Assembly: GCA_907165065.1 (NCBI GenBank)
Contig: OU015524.1
Span: 58,755,295-58,819,294 of the forward strand
DNA from: Caprimulgus europaeus
Taxonomy: Eukaryota; Chordata; Aves; Caprimulgiformes; Caprimulgidae
Direction of reading: 5' to 3'
Length of the DNA stretch: 64,000 nt
The notes under the pieces are model-generated. The model did not search any database. It had not been told where the DNA came from and was given only the letters and a program-made list of their open reading frames with translations. Shown in pieces: positions 40,271-55,200 of this stretch. Positions within the stretch are counted from its first letter, which is position 1. The number at the start of each line of letters is the position of its first letter. The translations under genes and the position numbers were made by a program.

Positions 40271-43200
40271 GTATCTGCCATTCCCCAGCTCCTGTATTTC
40301 TGTTCTTTTTTTCTCAAAGTGTCTTCTTTCTCTTTGCTGCCCTTCCAAATGTATTCCTCTTTTTTTTCTTCTTGTTAGTGAATGCCTTTTTATTCTTTGG
40401 GAAAACTAAGGGTTATCACAGAATCACAGAATCACAGAATATTAGGGATTGGAAGGGACCTCGAAAGATCATCTAGTCCAATCCCCCTGCTGGAGCAGGA
40501 ACACCTAGATGAGTTCGCACAGGAAGGCGTCCAGGCGGGTCTTGAATGTCTCCAGAGAAGGAGACTCCACAACCTCCCTGGGCAGCCTGTTCCAGTGCTC
40601 TGTCACCCTTACTGTAAAGAAGTTCTTCCTCAAATTTAAGCGGAACCTCCTGTGTTCCAGCTTACACCCATTGCCCCTTGTCCTATCACTGGTCATCACT
40701 GTGAAGAGCCTGGCTCCATCCTCCTGACACTCACCATTCAAATATTTATAAACATTAATCAGGTCCCCCCTCAGCCTCCTCTTCTCCAAGCTAAAGAGGC
40801 CCAGCTCCCTCAGCCTTTCCTCATAAGGGAGATGTTCCACTCCCTTAATCATTTTGGTGGCTCTGTGCTGGACTCTCTCAAGCAGTTCCCTGTCCTTCTT
40901 GAACTGTGGGGCCCAGAACTGGACACAATATTCCAGATGTGGCCTCAGCAGGGCAGAGTAAAGGGGAAGAAGAACCTCTCTTGACCTACTAACCACACCC
41001 CTTCTAATGCACCCCAGGATGCCATTGGCCTTCCTGGCCACAAGGGCACAGTGCTGGCTCATGGTCATCCTGCTGTCCACCAGGACTCCCAGATCCCTTT
41101 CCCCTACACTGCTCTCTAGGAGATCATTTCCCAGCCTATACTGGAACCTGGGGTTGTTCCTGCCCAGGTGCAACACCCTACACTTGCCCTTATTATATTT
41201 CATCAAGTTTTTCCCTGCCCAGCTCTCCAGCCTGTCCAGGTCTCTCTGGATGGCAGCACAGCCTTCTGGAGTGTCAGCCACTCCTCCCAGCTTGGTATCA
41301 TCAGCAAACTTGCTGACAGTGCATTCAATTCCCTCATCCAGGTCATTTATGAATATATTGAATAATACTGGTCCTAGTACTGACCCCTGAGGGACTCCAC
41401 TAGACACAGGTCTCCAACTAGACTCCGCCCCATTGACCACTACTCTCTGGCTTCTTCCCACCAGCCAGTTAATAATCCATCTCACTACCTGCTCATCTAA
41501 TCCACACTTCCTCAATTTATCAGCGAGGATGCTGTGGGAGACCGTGTCAAATGCTTTGCTGAAATCAAGATAGACCACATCCACTGCTCTACCATCATCC
41601 AGCCACCTGGTCGTGTTTTCATAAAAGTCTAGAAGGTTGGTCAAGCACGACTTCCCCTTGGTGAAGCCGTGCTGACTGCCCCTAATGACCCTCTTATCCT
41701 CGATATGCCTAGAGATGGCACCAAGGATAAGTCGTTCCATCACCTTTCCAGGGATGGAGGTGAGGCTGACCGGTCTGTAGTTACCCGGGTCCTCCTTCTT
41801 GCCCTTTTTGAAGATTGGAGTGACATTTGCCTTCCTCCAGTCCTCAGGCACCTCTCCCGTTCCCCACGACTTAGCAAAGATGATGGAGAGCGGTCTAGCA
41901 ATGACCTCAGCCAGCTCCCTCAACACTCGTGGATGCATCCCATCTGGACCCATAGATTTATGGATGTCCAGGTTGCTTAATTGGTCCCTGACCCAATCCT
42001 CATCAACTGAGGCAATCTTCTCCATTGTCCTGTCTCCATCTGGGGTCTCCAGGGTACAGAGCTCCTCAAGACAACTTCTGGCAGAGTAGACAGAGGCAAA
42101 GAAGGCATTCAATAGCTCTGCCTTCTCTGTATCCTCTGTCACCAGGGTACCCCCCTCATTTATCAGTGGGCCTACATTGCCTCTGACGTTGGCTTTATCT
42201 GCCATGTATTTGAAGAAGCTCTTCCTGTTGTCCTTGACCCCTCTGGCAAGATCTAATTCTAAGGAGGCCTTCGCTTTCCTAGTTGCCTCCCTACAGCCTC
42301 TGACAATATCCTTATATTCCTCCCAAGTAGCCAGCCCCTCCTTCCACGATTTGTAAACTCTCCTCTTCCACTTAAGTTTGGCCAGCAGTTCCCTGCTTAA
42401 CCAAGCAGGTCTCCTGGCTCCCTTCCCTGACTTCCTACATATCGGAATGCTTTGATCCTGAGCCCAGAAGAAGCTGTCCCTGAATGTTAACCAGCTGTCT
42501 TGGGCCCCTTTACCTTCAAGTAATCTGTCCCATGGAATTTCCCCTAACAATTGCTTGAAGAGGCCAAAGTTGGCCCTCCTGAAGTCCAGGGTAGCAATCT
42601 TACTTGTAATTCTGCTTATGCCACATGAGATTCGGAACTTCACCATCTCATGATCACTGCAGCCCAGGCAGTCCTCAACCTTCACAGCCTCAACCAGACC
42701 CTCTTTGTTAGTGAGGATCAGATCCAGCGTCACTCCCCTCCTGGTTGGTTCATCCACCATTTGCATCAGGAAGTTATCATCGATGCACTGGAGGAACCTC
42801 CTGGATTGGGGGTGGCTGGCCGAGTGGTCTCTCCAGCAAATATCTGGGTAGTTAAAATCCCCCACAACAACCAGGGCCTGGGATTGCGAGGCTGCTGTCA
42901 GCTGCCTGTAGAAGGCCTCATCAATTTCTTCACCCTGATCTGGTGGCCTGTAATAGACACCCACGACAGTATCAACCCTACCAGCCTGCCCCTTGATTTT
43001 TACCCACAGACTCTCAACTCGCTCCTCATCCGCCCCTGGATAGATCTGAATGCACTGCAGTTGCTCTCTCACATAAAGAGCAACTCCACCACCTCGCCTC
43101 TCTGGCCTGTCTTTCCTGAGAAGGACATAGCCATCCATGACCACATTCCAGTCACGTGAGCTGTCCCACCATGTCTCTGTAATTGCCACCGGAGCCTCTT

Positions 43201-46200
43201 GAGTTTGCTATTGCTATTGACTACTCTGCAGTAAAGATGAGCAAGTACTGTTCAGTGAATAATCTACTTGATGAATTTTACTTCTAGCCTTCACAGAAAG
43301 TTCACTTGCTGCCTGTATTTTTCCTATGAAGGCTTTATGGCATTCCCATCATGTTCCTTTATATGCCTATGTAGTCCTGGTAACACAGAACATGTTGAGA
43401 TCTTTGGGAGGCTTATTTAACTTATGTTGTGCCACAAGTGGAGTTAAGAATCGTTGGATACCAGCTCATTATGCAAAATCCATCGCTGTCCCTTCTCACA
43501 TACAGCAGGTAGCAAGCGCACCACAGTGTTTCAGAGGTTGTTACTAGTGTCAGTAGGTGTTGTGTGTTAGGAAAAGGATTCTATTTGAGTATTTCACACT
43601 ATGCAAGTATCTCAGTTGTGAAGGATGAGGAATAATCCTCTGGGTTTTTATTTGCTTTATATCACGGCTAGAGCAAGGATTTCCTTGCAAGTTGTACCCT
43701 GCTTTGTCACATTGCATGTGACCCATGTAAAACAGGGTATTTGTGCTGCTAAGTTAGAAATTTTAGTCTCTTGAATGTAGAAACTTATACTTTGTTTACA
43801 GCAAATATTTATGTAAGTATTACTGCACATATTAAATTATTGTGAAAAGTAAGTAAAGGATTATAAAGAAAATCTGAATTGGTTAGAAAATCCCTGACAA
43901 CTGCTGCTGATGTAGCTAACAAAAACATAGATCTTGGTTATTGGTACCTGTAATGGAAGCAAAGTTAATGAAAGGGAGAGGTTTCGATATTTTGGTCTGA
44001 TGTAGTCTTTATTTAACTTTTAGATGATGCATTTGTTGTGATTATGTTTATTTGATAGAAGATTTGATTCTTGGGTAAATATGATAAAAAAACATCATCA
44101 AATGAAAGAGAGCACCATTTAGCCTCAGTTTTTTGTGTGTGAATACATAATCACTTGCATATACAATCTTGGTGCCCTGCCCTGAGTATGCATAACCGAC
44201 ACGAACAGAACCCCACTTACACTGGTCTCTGATTCTGTTTGCGTCCACAGTTGTGGTGGCAGGTACAGTCACAGTGCAAAAATGCTGTGTGTAGGGGCCT
44301 TCAGACAGTGCTCAACCGAGATCAAACTTGAGAGCATGTCTCCCACTAGTAATGGCATTGCACAGCCAGAGCATTAGCTTGTGACTTACATGATGGTTTT
44401 GGTCTATTTAGTTTATTTTTTTTTTTTTTACCATTCCTGGGGAATTAGGAAACTGAAACTGCAGCTGCAACAGCTTCAGTGGAAAGGGGCAAGAAATGTC
44501 AGCCATGAATACCAGGAGAGAACTTGTGCTCGCTGCCAGAAATCACTTGGGTTATTGCTGAACAGAGGTGCAGTGTGCAACGGGTGCAGTCATCGAGTGT
44601 GCTCAGAATGCCGCGTCTGCATGAGTCCCTGCCTTTGGAAATGCACGGTTTGTTATGCTCATGGGTAAGAAATTTTACTGTTTTGGGTAAGTTCCAGTTT
44701 ACACTGGTTACCTAGGGGATGCACACTAGTTTTGTGCATATCTGTTGGTTTAAACAATTAATGAACAAAGCCTCTGGCAGAATGAAAATGTTGGTTGAAG
44801 TCCTGGTAGCAATGAAATTGATGAGAATTTTGCGTTGTACTTCATGTAGTCAGGATTCCCCTTCCTGTCTTTAGCAAAATGGATCCTCAAGGTAGGCCAG
44901 AGGTAGTGTGGCAAAGATGGTAACAGCAAAGCATAGGAGAAGTCATTAGTTTCTGAACTTTGGGTAGAACTCCTTCCCTTGACTCAAAACTGAACCATTC
45001 CATCAGAACAAATTGCTGAAGGTGCTGTGTTTTGGTTTAGTATAGCCAATTTTTTTATAATTTCCTAATAATTATTTTTTTGCCTCATACTACAGGCAGT
45101 ATGAACCTAGATGGATTAATAATTTGAAGACATGTTTTGTATAAATTTAAAAAGCAAAAAGCATTAATAACATTATCAGGAATTGTTTAAATGTGTTCAG
45201 AATTCCAAATTTCTATACTTTGAGTTAGTTGGTTTTTATTTTACTACGTCATCTTGGTTTTGTTCTCCAGGAAACAGGAAGCAATCTTTCTTTTACTGTA
45301 TTGGTACAATTTTTATATCAACATACTCTATCATAGTCCCCCCTATTCACCAGAAACTTTCTAAACCGAATGGTTTATCTATATTTCCAACTTGGATGAA
45401 AATTAGTATTATGTAGGCAAAGAAAGATAGTTTTGAAAATGAATGAACAGCTGTGCTGGATGATTTATATCCTTGTACAAAGGGTGGGGATTTAGCTGGA
45501 AATTTTACTTCATGCCAACACAAGGTTAATGCACCACTTCACTCCCTCTTAAGATGCCAAAATGAGGTTTAAATTATGCCTGAGAAATGTAAGGCAAGGT
45601 ATTAGTCTTAGGCTAAATGAATTTCTACTACTAGTTTGAAGTAATTTTCTATAGTTTGGAAGAGACTATAAACTGTCATTAAAAAATGTTCTCCAAATCC
45701 TCAGTTTATTTTGCAATTTATACATAAAATAGGCAGATTAGCTCTATCAAATCTATTAATTTGATACAAAGCAGTTACTAAAATTTGATATATATATTTC
45801 TCTATCTGTGCTTCACACTGTAAGAACTAAAAGGAGAAGTTTAAAAGTTAACTTTCCATATCCTCCTCTAGATACCTCGCTCTGCTTCCTCTTCTATTAA
45901 ATTGGTTTCCAGTTATCTGGTGGCCACAGTGGAAATCCCCTATAGAGAGTAGCTAGTTGTTAAAATGCCTTGTGTAGTGCTGCTCACCCTTGATTATTTC
46001 ATAAGCTTATCCAGATATTTAATGGTAAAACCGGGAAAGCATTAGTTAAATGAATTGAGATACAGTTTTACTTTTTCTTGAGGATATTACTTTTTTGTCT
46101 TTCTAATATAGAGGAATCCTTCAGCTGTTATTGAAATTCTCTTCATAGCAAAGGGGTAGCACATTTGATCTTATTTAATCATGATGCAAAATCCATTAAA

Positions 46201-49200
46201 ATCAGCCAGACTTCTTCCATTGCCTTCAGTGAGCTTTACATCAAGGCTGATGTAAAGAAGGGTAGGGAGTGCAGCAGTGCGGTAAAAGCTACTCAGAGCC
46301 TTTTGTTTAACCTGGTGAGGGAAAAATAGGGTGACTGAGAAATGTAAGAGCTGACTTTTGAGTTCTGAGTAACCATAATTTTGGGTCTTGGCTACCACTA
46401 GAGTATATCTTCCTGAAAAAACCATTAGCAGCAGCAGCACTATCGAGATTCTCTCCTAGACACTGGGGTCATGTTTGCAGCACACATGCTTTAATGCCTC
46501 AGTGGAAGAGCACGCAGGGATAGGTGAATGCTCATTGTTTACAAAATAAGAAATTTTAGAAGCCTTGTGGATTGACAAGTTTGTGTCTTTCACCTGGAAG
46601 AGGCATGGTTTATGTGAATGGAGTTGGTATAATGTGTTTTTTAAAGGAATCCCATCTTCTAGGAGTCTAGAAAGACATTTGCTTTGAAGGAGGTTTTTGG
46701 TGATGACGCTTGCTTTGAAGGTCAAGTATAGTTCTTTATCAGCTTTGTTGTCACACTTTTGGTCATAACTTGGTTTAATATACCCTTTAACCTTATAAAG
46801 TTGAAAGAGGGCATTTCCAGATCTGTTATCATCCCATGAGTGGTTTAATCATCACATGAGCCTGTGCAGAAGTGGAGATTAAACTCTGGGAAGATAACCG
46901 TGGGTAGTGGGAAGAACATAAAGGGAAGGCTGGAGATGAAAATCAAGGCACTACCAATGCAGAGCCCTTGAAGAGCTAGTGCAACCAGAGATTTCAGACA
47001 TTTGATAGTTAATAGATCTCCATCCAAAGTAAATAAGTATCCTGTCTCAAAGTTATTTTAACCTAACTTTCAAACTCATCTGTGTCCAGTGTTGCGCAAG
47101 AATCTATGGTTAAGCGTGTAAATAAATAGTATAATCTACACAGACAGTGATTTTTTTTTTTTTAATGTTCTACATTGCTGCTTACAAACATATGTTTTAA
47201 ATGCCTGTAATGCCTTAAAATCAAGCCACAGAAAGGACAAACAGCATCCTACCTATAGCAGGTCTGTTTTTACATATATAGTAAGGTGAGGTGTGAAATG
47301 CCAGACCAAGGGGTTTTGTTGCTTGGCCTTTGCTTGATATCAGTACAGCTCTTGTGTTTAGAGATGGTGCTTTCTTAAGGAGGCAGGCCCTACATGAATT
47401 TACTGTCTGTATGTTGTTGCCAGTTTCAAGCAAGTTTAGCAGAGGCAATGGTAATAAAGAGATTGATTTCATAGAAGGAAAATAAACCACTGGGCAGAGA
47501 AGAAAGTTTAGCAGTGTCTGAACTGAGGAAATTTTTGCAGTGGGACTTCATCCTATGGTAAGCAACAGAAAGCACACAAGGAACAGAGATATTATATATG
47601 CCCTAAAAATAAGTAAGACATTTAGATGAGAATTTGGAACCTGAAGATTCCAGAGAATCCTCTCCTCAGTTAAAGAATTTTTTGCTGCTTTAATAATGGA
47701 TGAGTTCAGATTGCAGACTTCATCTAATTCAGTTGAAGACAACAAAATGCAAGAGTCAGATCTGCAGAAAATCTGCTTTTGACAAAGCTATTTAGTCTGA
47801 TATCATTTTATACTTGTTAATCCTTACTTTTCTCATCCTGTGATCCTGGTGACTGTGTATGACATGTTGTTAGCTTCCACAAAATGGAGAGAGATGGGCC
47901 ATGAAGGCATTATACCATCAGGGCTGCGGAGCTCAGTGCTCCCTGACAGCCATCTCAAGTTCTGCTTGGGAGTGTGTCCTCTGTCATTGACTTTCCCTGC
48001 TTCTCAGACTAGGCTGCAGCTGTGAGCAGTGGTGTCAGCACAAGTGCCTGGGACTGGTATGCAAGTTAGTTGTATAGACTAATCCTAGTTAAGAAGGATT
48101 GTTGGATTGTTAAATGGTTATCAAACATTTGAAGAAATGGACTTTGGAAAATGTTGATTCAAATGTCTTTTGCTTGTTTTTCAGGGATGTGAAAGTCAAG
48201 GCTGGAGAATGGTTCTTTGAGGAGCGAGCAAAGAAATATCCCGGTGAAGGTAATTGCTGGCAGAGACCATAAACTGCTGTGTATTGTGTAGTTCTCATCT
48301 AAGTGAAACACAGGACATAGTCTGCTTCTGTATTTAATGTTTCCTCCACTTGGTGAGAGATTTGTCAGAAATTATAATGCAGTGCATCTGTCTGCACTAA
48401 ATAAAACATGAACACAAACTATCAGAATGCATTTAAAAGTATAATATATTTTGGATGAGTAATAAGAGTAAGAAAATTGCTGGCCATATCAATTTGAATT
48501 AATGAGCATGTAAGGTTTCTAAGAAATGCAATTACATGAAATAAATATAGAAATGTTAAAACAGACGTGCAGGAAGGAAATTATCGTGCATCTATTGTTT
48601 GTCAAAGTTTAAAGTTAAACTGTTTTCACTAAGAAAGTTCTAAAGCTTAAAGAAATAAGACTGGAATGTTATTTCTTTAAGCTTATGTAGTTATAAATCC
48701 ACAGGCAGCTAAACGCTCTACTGTTCTTTTACTATAAGCCATCGCTGAAAGCTGCGCCATTGCCTTGTATTCAGTCTTTTCAGTGCAATTAAAAATACAA
48801 AGCCCTACAAGAAATTATAGAGGATATGAATGGATTGCCCTATGGGGAATGTGTTTCACCAACCAAGGGGCTATTAGTCTTCATTTTCACCTACAATAAC
48901 TAATGAGGTGGAGAGGATTTCCTTCCTCTTTCCCTTAAAGCGCCACTTCAGATAGGCAACTCTTTCACTTTGTGCCTGACTGCAGCTAAATGCTACAGTT
49001 TCACTTCTAGTGTTGGTCTGAGGGCTGGAGCACCTCTCCTACGGGGACAGGCTGAAAGAGTTGGGGCTGTTCAGCCTGGAGAAGAGACGGCTCCGGGGAG
49101 ACCCAATAGCTTCCTTCCAGTACCTGAAGGGGCCTACAGGAAAGCTGGGGAGGGACTTTTACAAGGGCAGGTAGTGACAGAACAAGGGGAAATGGCTTTA

Positions 49201-52200
49201 AACAGGAAGAGGGCAGGTTTGGATTAGATATTAGGAAGAAATTCTTCACTGTGAGGGTGGTGAGACACTGGCACAGGTTGCCCAGAGAAGCTGTGGATGC
49301 CCCCTCCCTGGAAGTGTTCCAGGCCAGGCTGGATGAGGCTTTGAGCAACCTGGTCTAGTGGAAGGTGTCCCTGCTGATGGCAGGGGGTTTGGAGCTGGGT
49401 GATCTTTAAGGTCCCTTCCAATCCTAACCATTCTGTGATTTGCATCATATCTAGATTTAAGAATAGCTGGTAAAAAGGAAAGCACTAGACATCAAATATC
49501 TCTTGAGAAACTTGAATAGGAAGAAGTTTATAAATGGAATAACAACGTACAAGACAAATTTTGGGTGGTAGGTGTTCATGAAAGACAGCAGGAAGCATAT
49601 TAAGAAACTGAGCTACAGTTCCTGCTAAAACGTTTCATTTAGAATTTGAAAGATTTTACTGAATTCTATTCTAGCTAACACATTTTCTGCTTTTAAAGTA
49701 TTAGTTAACTGGTCTTTTAAAGCACAGTTGTATTCCATAACCGTTGTTAATAATTTTCCCTCATATTCTTTAAGTGAGTCTAAATATGGTATTCTTAACA
49801 ATCTCTCTGTTATTGGAAAATGCTATTTTGTTCTCAGATGCTGAATCTGCTGTTGCAAGGTACTGAGTGTCCCTCTTTCCAGTAAAATGAGTTGTCACCT
49901 TGCATTATCAAAGCTTTGTGGGTGCTTGAAGCCTTTTGCTTAGTTAGTCTATTTGTAATACTGTTGAAGTCACAGAGATCTAAGGATATACAGAAGATAA
50001 GCCTGCAGGGAGAAATATGTTTTGTTTAGTTACTTTTGATTAGACCAACTGATACAATTAAGGGAGTTAAAAAATGGCAAAATTTGAAACACAGCAGCCG
50101 TTGTAGTTGAGTATTCCTTCAAGCTTGGAGAGATAGTGCCCTCTTTTGGTTTGAAAATACGATGCAAGTGAAATATTAATTGTAAAATAAGTTTAAATGA
50201 AAAAAAATATGTTACAGTGAAGTGTTCTCATGTCACAGAGTAAAAAAAAAAAGTTATATCGTTATGCTTTTCTTTAATTTTCTGTAGCTCCTACCTAAAG
50301 AATAAAAATCATATTTTCTTAAAAGTGGTAGGTTACCTTTACTGATTAAAAAATTTTAAAATCCAAGAAACCATCTACTGTTGCAATAAATCAAGATACC
50401 AAATATTAATTATTAATAACAGAGCATTAAGTCTGGAGTTCTGATTTAAATTGGTAACATCAGTACGTTGATTATTGTTTCTACTGCCACCAAGGTCTGC
50501 TACTCATATGTAAAAAGTATGTTATAATTAATTATATTTTCAGCAAAGCATGGATCATATGCTGCTTTCTGCATTAGGAATGATTAGTGATTAAGGCCAC
50601 TCCAGATATTTTCAGTCAGCCATTTGTTATGTGCATTTAGCCCTTCTTTCTGTTTGCGATTACTCAGGAGCAACTACGCTTTTATGAGTCTTCATTGTTT
50701 GTGCCTGATGGAGCGCTTGCTCCTTGGTATTCTTTACATCATGTGGCTGCTCACCTGAGGAGTGTGACATGGCTGCTATTTCCCCACAAGGATGGCCTCA
50801 GCAAAGAGTTTTGCTCATGTTTGTGAGCTAGTCATGCATCTTCATGCTTGTTCAGGTTTCTAGTAGGAAAAGTAAAAATAACTTTTTGTAAGATGCAAGA
50901 GATTACCATGTGTCTACTCTTGTACACATTTTCAAGCTTCCCACAGTGTTTTATGGTTGAAGTGCTTCAGTGCAGCAGGCCTGTGCACTGAGTGCCTCCT
51001 GGACCTCAGGGGGCTGAGGGCACTTAGCAGCCTGTAGGAATGAGCCTGTTAGCGTGTGTACGTGATTGTCCTCAGCATCTGTGTGGAACTGGTCTGCACG
51101 TGTCACCTGCAAGAGGGGAAGGTGAAATAATGATCACGTTTGTGATAAGACTTGCGTGTTTCTTGGCACGTGCACTGATGTGTCAGGTGGGGGTTGGTTT
51201 CACTCCTGGCTTGCATGTGCACGAGCCTCTGTAAATACAGGCCAGTTCCTGAAAAGGCACCGATTTTAAAACTATTATACAGACATTAGTAACTGCTGTT
51301 GTTGCTAAATGACCTTTGGGTGGTTTGTTTGTTTTTTGTTTTTTTTTTTTTCCTCCTTCACAGGCAGACATGAAACAGTTGGTGCAAAGCTCTTGAAATC
51401 TTATCAGAAATTGAGGTAAGATTCATAAAAGGACAAATGGTCCTAGGACACTGAGAATTTGTATGGGTGATGTATTTTATGTTATAAACATACAGCATGT
51501 GTTATAAACAGCAGTTTGTATTTTATTATGAAAAACAAATTGCTATAATTTTGGAGTACAAATGATAAAAGCATAGAAAAATTACCTTTTCTTTAAAAAA
51601 TTACCTAAAAATTACATTTTTATCTCTCAGCAATCCACTGAAAGGGTCTCAAGTACAAAAGGGAATACTATGTTTAGAGTAATAGCTTCTCATTTACTTT
51701 AAGGGATGTACAGTATTTTTGTTATATCTGCTTATAGTTTTTGCATACCTGCTTACACCATTATCTTTCAAATGTACACATTACTTTTGAATGATCAGAG
51801 ATTAAAATTATTTACTAGGTATAATAGCATAATAGCATAATTATTTACTCAATGGGAGATATTGCAGATTTGATAGCTTTAGACTAAATACTAGACAAGA
51901 AGCTCTGTATTCAGGAAGATATTTCTGCTTACCAAAACTTAAAACAAGCAAAAAATCCAATTTACACTGAATAAATACTTTGACTTGAGCCTGAACATTA
52001 CCATACTTAAATTACCAGTTATATATAATGAAATAACAGTCTACTTAAACTATATTGTATAAAAGAAACCCTCCTCCTTTAAAAAAAAAAATACAAAGAG
52101 ATGGCCTCAATTTTATAATAATTATCTGTTGAGTTATAGCTGCATAAGACAGAAACTTATAGTCAGCTAGATGTGATCCTAACCAGGGCTGTCTAAGGAC

Positions 52201-55200
52201 CTGCTTTTACCTTGATGTGGTAAAAGTAAAAGAAAATAAAAAAGGAAGTTCACTGTCTGCCTTTAGGGTCCATGATTGTGCCATGATATCAGACTCAATC
52301 AGGTAACAGATTTTTTTTCACGGACCTGGGCTTTTTACAACAGATGAAATAGCCAGAATGCTGTAAAGGGGCTCTGACAGCTCTAGGCCCAGGCAAGGAA
52401 GGACCCTTTTGATACTGTAAATAAAGATGACTGCTTTCTGAAAACATCTCTGAAACAGATGGGGTGTGTTACACAGGAATTGTGTTGTAGCATTCAGGAC
52501 ACGGATTGTAATACTTCCAATCATGTAGAAGTCTAGGAAGCCTGCCCTAAATTAGGTCTTCCTGATTGTTTTAAATTAATAATTCTGCCTAGAGCAGCCC
52601 AAGATTGAGAAGATGGAAAGGTAGTCCTAATTCTTACGAACTGGCAATGAGATTGTGCTGCAGCTCTTAAAGACACAGGATCTGAACCCAGATCTTTAGG
52701 TTGCAGGAAAGACACTGTGCATAAAGATACTGTGCATGAACATGGTTTATTTATCCATCTGTTAGCATAATATATTAATTTTTGCACTGTTTATTGTCTC
52801 TTAATTTCTAGTAAAATTTCTGTCGTACCTCCAACTCCACCTCCCTTCACAGAAGCCACAGCAGGAAGCAACGTGACGGTAAATGTACATATCTGCAAAA
52901 TACATGTATACACCTACCTCTTAGGGTGTCATTCATGTGAAAAGGCCAGCCACAGAAATGCAGTAAATAGCAACTGCTGTACCATCATATTGCTGCCCTG
53001 TGCTCCTCGGTCATTTTTTTGTTCTGCATTGTTAGTAGGAGAAAAAGGTGAGTGTCTATCATGAGGGATGTTTTCAATTAGCTCTCAGTTGAGGGAAGTG
53101 ATTAACCCTCTGTACCTGGCACTGGATTACTGCACCTGGTTTTTGGTACCTCACTGCAAAAAGGCAGGACTGAGATCTCTTGAGCTTTCCTCCAGCCTGA
53201 AAGGATCCCATGGTCCTGTGATATTCAATAGTCATTTATAAAGGAATCATTCCATGTGTTATTTTCATTACTGAGTGAAAAACAGTGAATATGATGGTTG
53301 CCTTTGCATTACAGTTTCTAGTGTACAGAAGAGCAGGATATGGCTCAGAACTCATCGAAATTGCACTAAATTACTATTTCTGTTCATTTTGGACTGTGTC
53401 CTGAGGCTCTGGTTTTGAAGCCCATTGCAATTCTGTAAGCATTCTAGTATGTGTTTACCTGGAGTTTGATGAAAACACTTTGATTCAGAGGCACAGGAGC
53501 ATCTGCAACAGATATGGCTTTTGTACTTGAAGTGTTAAATACATTACAACAAATCAGTGATGTAATTAGTTGTGTTTATGAAACTGCTATGTGATCTTCC
53601 TACAGGAAGTTCCACTTATATATCAAAGAGTATGGAGCTGAAAAGATTATTTTCCATCTTCATATATTAATGTGACAGTTTTCAACCATGTCAACATATG
53701 TCCTCAGATATATTTGTCTACAGAAGTGAACAAAGGGCTTCAGCCTTACCACCTGGTTGTTATGTGGTCTGTAGATTTGTGATCATGGAAACTTTAAAAC
53801 AGCGAATATTTAGTGTTTTCTTACTCTTGGCATCTCTCATTTGCAGGAACTCGGACAGTCTAAAAGTTTTAATAAATCTGTGGAAAACTTGTTTTTGTCT
53901 CTCACAACACACATAAAAAGTAAGTAACTTTCAATGCTTTGTCATTCTAGAGCAATGTAGTCAAATATTTCAATTTTTTTGCCAAAAAGTGTTGGCCAGA
54001 AAATAGTTATAAACGAAGGGTATTGAGTAATGGATGAAATTACTAATGCCAAGACTGAGCCAACCTGAAAAATAATGCAGTAAGTCGAATTCTCCTTCAG
54101 CATTCTGCTAGTTGTTTAACAAGCTGATGATACCAACACAGAATGCCTTTCTTGTAAAGATGTGAAAAGACTCTGTGATGTGTTAAGTTTACTGGATGTT
54201 CAGATGCAGTGTGTTTAACTTAAGTTAGCACAGCATAATAACCACTTTCTACTGCAATGATCTTGGTGTTATCTGTCTGACTGAACCCCAGATGACCCTG
54301 CCATGCAATGGAAATAGAATTTAATATTTTCATTCGCTGGCAGTTTTCAAGAGGACTTCCTTCCTCTTTCTCTGTCTGTCTAGTTATGTGGGTTTTTTTC
54401 AGTGCATACTTCTAAGACCCAGCCAGTCCTAACAACTCTTCTTTCATTCTGATGCTTTTGGTTCCTTCCGTTCGCTTAGGCTGCCTGCTGTTCTTCGGGG
54501 TGCAGACTGTGTATACACCTCTAAGGCTAGCTACACTGAGGACAGACAGCCTTTGTGAAGAACAGATTAAAGGCATCAGTGACCAGAGGAGAACTTCTGA
54601 AGATTACAGGGGCTTGCAGATTTGCATGTATTTGAGAACCTTAGTGTTTCCTTACTAGCTTCATCTTAGACAACCCCAAATGTGAGATTAGACCTGAGTA
54701 AATTTGGCTTTAGTGCCTTTCTGCCTTTCGCCCTACCTGTTGTCTTAGCTCTTGTTTAATCTTTCCTCTAACTTCTTTCACCCATCCTAAAGGCCTGTAC
54801 TCCTTTAACCACACAAATTTAATGTTAGGTCTGTGTGAACACATACTAAAGCTATGCGGAGACACAATGGCTGTCTCTCCTGAACAGAAGTGTAGCCTAG
54901 GGTGGCACAGGATACTTTGTTACTGGAAGCAGGTAGCTGAGGCAGCGCAGAATTGGATTCAAAGTAATTTATTCTCCTTTCTGTTAATTTGAAGCCTGGT
55001 TATATCCCACTGTTACTGGTAAGGACTGTCAGGACTGCAGCAAGCTAATTTAATGGTTCATTGCTACCAAAAGGAAGGTCCTACTCCCACCACATCTTTC
55101 CCCTCTCTCTCGGTTTCTGGCCTTATGCTGCTATTGCTTAACTTGAATGAGCACTAGTGTTTCTGGACCACTCTGAAAACTGATTTAGCTAATTAAAAGG

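Larger units (their letters stand above)
40271..44448 (+). other. SYTL3 intron holding the long CR1
   Basis: Two thirds of this intron is the antisense CR1. The remaining 1.3 kb is AT-rich, ending in a T12-like tract at the acceptor. Plus-strand frames inside the CR1 are antisense shadows. Confidence 0.75.
48250..52811 (+). other. SYTL3 introns either side of exon 51364-51415
   Basis: Intron 48250-51363 holds a CR1 3' end (49016-49440). Intron 51416-52811 is AT-rich with a short ATAATAGCAT duplication near 51830. Nothing else seen. Confidence 0.6.

Noticed and set aside
42650-43159. 169-codon plus-strand frame
   Set aside because: It is the antisense shadow of CR1 ORF2, as are the other plus-strand frames between 40505 and 42089.
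54106-54190. CTGATGATACC as a C-box of a box C/D snoRNA
   Set aside because: There is no D-box at the right distance with terminal pairing.
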